From NCBI GenBank assembly GCA_903827735.1, contig CAIKJM010000515.1, forward strand, positions 1 through 8,543: a stretch of DNA of 8,543 nucleotides, written 5' to 3'. Below the pieces are notes generated by a model. The model did not search any database and was not told the origin of the DNA. It was given only the letters and a program-made list of their open reading frames with translations. Of the stretch, positions 7,746 to 8,543 are shown one piece after another. Both the position numbers and the translations under genes were made by a program. Within the stretch, counting starts at the first letter, position 1. The number at the start of each line of letters is the position of its first letter. Origin of the DNA: an uncultured Rhodanobacter sp. GTDB taxonomy: Bacteria > Pseudomonadota > Gammaproteobacteria > Xanthomonadales > Rhodanobacteraceae.

Positions 7746-8543
7746 TTAGCCGCCGCGATACGGATCGGGATCCGGCGGCGGCAGTTTCTTCATGTCTTCG
7801 CCGTCGTTCGGACCGCTCTTGCCGGTGTCGTGCTTGCCATCCTTGCTATCGCCATCGAGCTTTTCGCCCAGCAGACGACGCACGCTGACGTAGAACACCG
7901 GAATCAGCAGCAGGCCGAGGATGGTGGCGAACAGCATGCCGCCGATCACGCCGGTACCGATGGCGTGACGCGAATTGGCGCCTGCGCCAGTGGAGATGAA
8001 GAGCGGGAACACGCCCAGGATGAAGGCCAGCGAGGTCATCAGGATGGGGCGCAGACGCAGCTGGGCCGCTTCGATGACGCCCTCGCGCAGTGTCTTGCCT
8101 TCGGCCTGCTTCTCCACCGCGAACTCGATGATCAAGATGGCGTTCTTGGCCGCCAAGCCCATCACCGTGATCAAACCGATCTTGAAGTAGATGTCGTTGG
8201 GCAGGCCGCGCAGCAGCTCGAACACCACCACGCCCAGCATTCCAAGTGGCACCACCAGCAGCACGGCCACCGGAATCGACCAGCTTTCATACAGGGCCGA
8301 AAGGCAGAGGAACACGATCACTACCGACAGCACCAAGAGCAGGGTTGCCGAGTTGCCCGACAGCAGCTCTTGGTACGACTGACCGGTCCAGTCATAGCCG
8401 TAATCCTTCGACAGGTGCTGGTCAACGATCTGCTCCATCGTGGTGATGGCCTGGCCGGTCGAATAGCCCGGTGCAGCGTCACCCACGATTTCCACCGCGG
8501 AGTAGCCGTTGTAACGGGTCAATGCGGGCGATGCCATGCCCCA
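7746..8543 (-). CDS. RND efflux pump inner-membrane subunit (AcrB/MexB family, HAE1), 3' end only
   Basis: This is the C-terminal ~265 residues of a proton-driven multidrug exporter that works with a periplasmic adaptor and an outer-membrane channel. The frame enters from the right edge without its start; the ATG at 8537 is internal. It matches AcrB from about residue 810. A periplasmic porter piece (RYNGYSAVEIVGDAAPGYSTG, then YDWTGQSYQE) is followed by five membrane helices corresponding to TM8-TM12. Key features include FLCLSALYESWSIP, GLAAKNAILIIEF with the Lys matching AcrB K940, and RPILMTSLAFILG with the Thr matching T978, both in the proton relay. After the last helix a tail of about 40 residues is strongly hydrophilic and ends with repeated Pro-Asp (PPPDPDPYRGG), unlike the short AcrB tail. 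The adaptor and other pump genes would lie beyond the window. Confidence 0.95.
   Translation of the reverse strand, partial: WGMASPALTRYNGYSAVEIVGDAAPGYSTGQAITTMEQIVDQHLSKDYGYDWTGQSYQELLSGNSATLLLVLSVVIVFLCLSALYESWSIPVAVLLVVPLGMLGVVVFELLRGLPNDIYFKIGLITVMGLAAKNAILIIEFAVEKQAEGKTLREGVIEAAQLRLRPILMTSLAFILGVFPLFISTGAGANSRHAIGTGVIGGMLFATILGLLLIPVFYVSVRRLLGEKLDGDSKDGKHDTGKSGPNDGEDMKKLPPPDPDPYRGG

Overview
The window is mostly a GC-rich bacterial chromosome segment; the row at 2041-2100 has 44 G+C of 60. A two-polypeptide methionine synthase, an ArsR-methyltransferase regulator beside it, a stand-alone lipid A N-terminal-domain protein and an AcrB/MexB-type pump together suggest a gammaproteobacterium of the Xanthomonadales (Rhodanobacter/Dyella/Luteibacter or Xanthomonas/Stenotrophomonas relatives). 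This placement is inference from gene content and remembered protein families.

Layout: (1) 1-740 is a lower-GC stretch (row 481-540 has 29 G+C of 60) with only short, partly broken reading frames on the minus strand. It looks like decayed accessory DNA on the 3' side of a tRNA gene. (2) 757-918 holds a complete minus-strand tRNA-Val(CAC) unit: promoter, gene with encoded CCA, intrinsic terminator. (3) 1030-1371 (+) encodes a small three-helix membrane protein of the lipid A biosynthesis N-terminal (LAB_N) family. (4) 1415-6250 (-) is a likely operon read as regulator, metH N-terminal half, metH C-terminal half. The regulator is an ArsR-type helix-turn-helix fused to a SAM-dependent methyltransferase fold, resembling the SahR regulators of the methionine cycle. 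A perfect 14-bp palindrome sits between its promoter and start codon. (5) 6480-7640 (+) is a short-chain-type acyl-CoA dehydrogenase divergent from the regulator. (6) 7694-7724 is a symmetrical terminator shared with (7), the 3' end of an RND efflux pump inner-membrane gene (-) that runs off the right edge.

How the genes work together: the central block is methionine-cycle biology. Homocysteine methylation is divided between two proteins, one carrying the zinc/homocysteine site and the other the folate, cobalamin and reactivation domains. The two reading frames are separated by one in-frame TAA followed directly by GTG, with a GGAGG Shine-Dalgarno inside the end of the first gene. The adjacent regulator has no metal-binding cysteines in its DNA-binding domain and carries a SAM/SAH-type fold, so control by methylation status is a reasonable model. 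The most unusual points are a His-rich insert in the zinc-dependent half of MetH, the operator-like palindrome, and the broken low-GC left edge. I did not find a clearly undescribed multi-gene system here.
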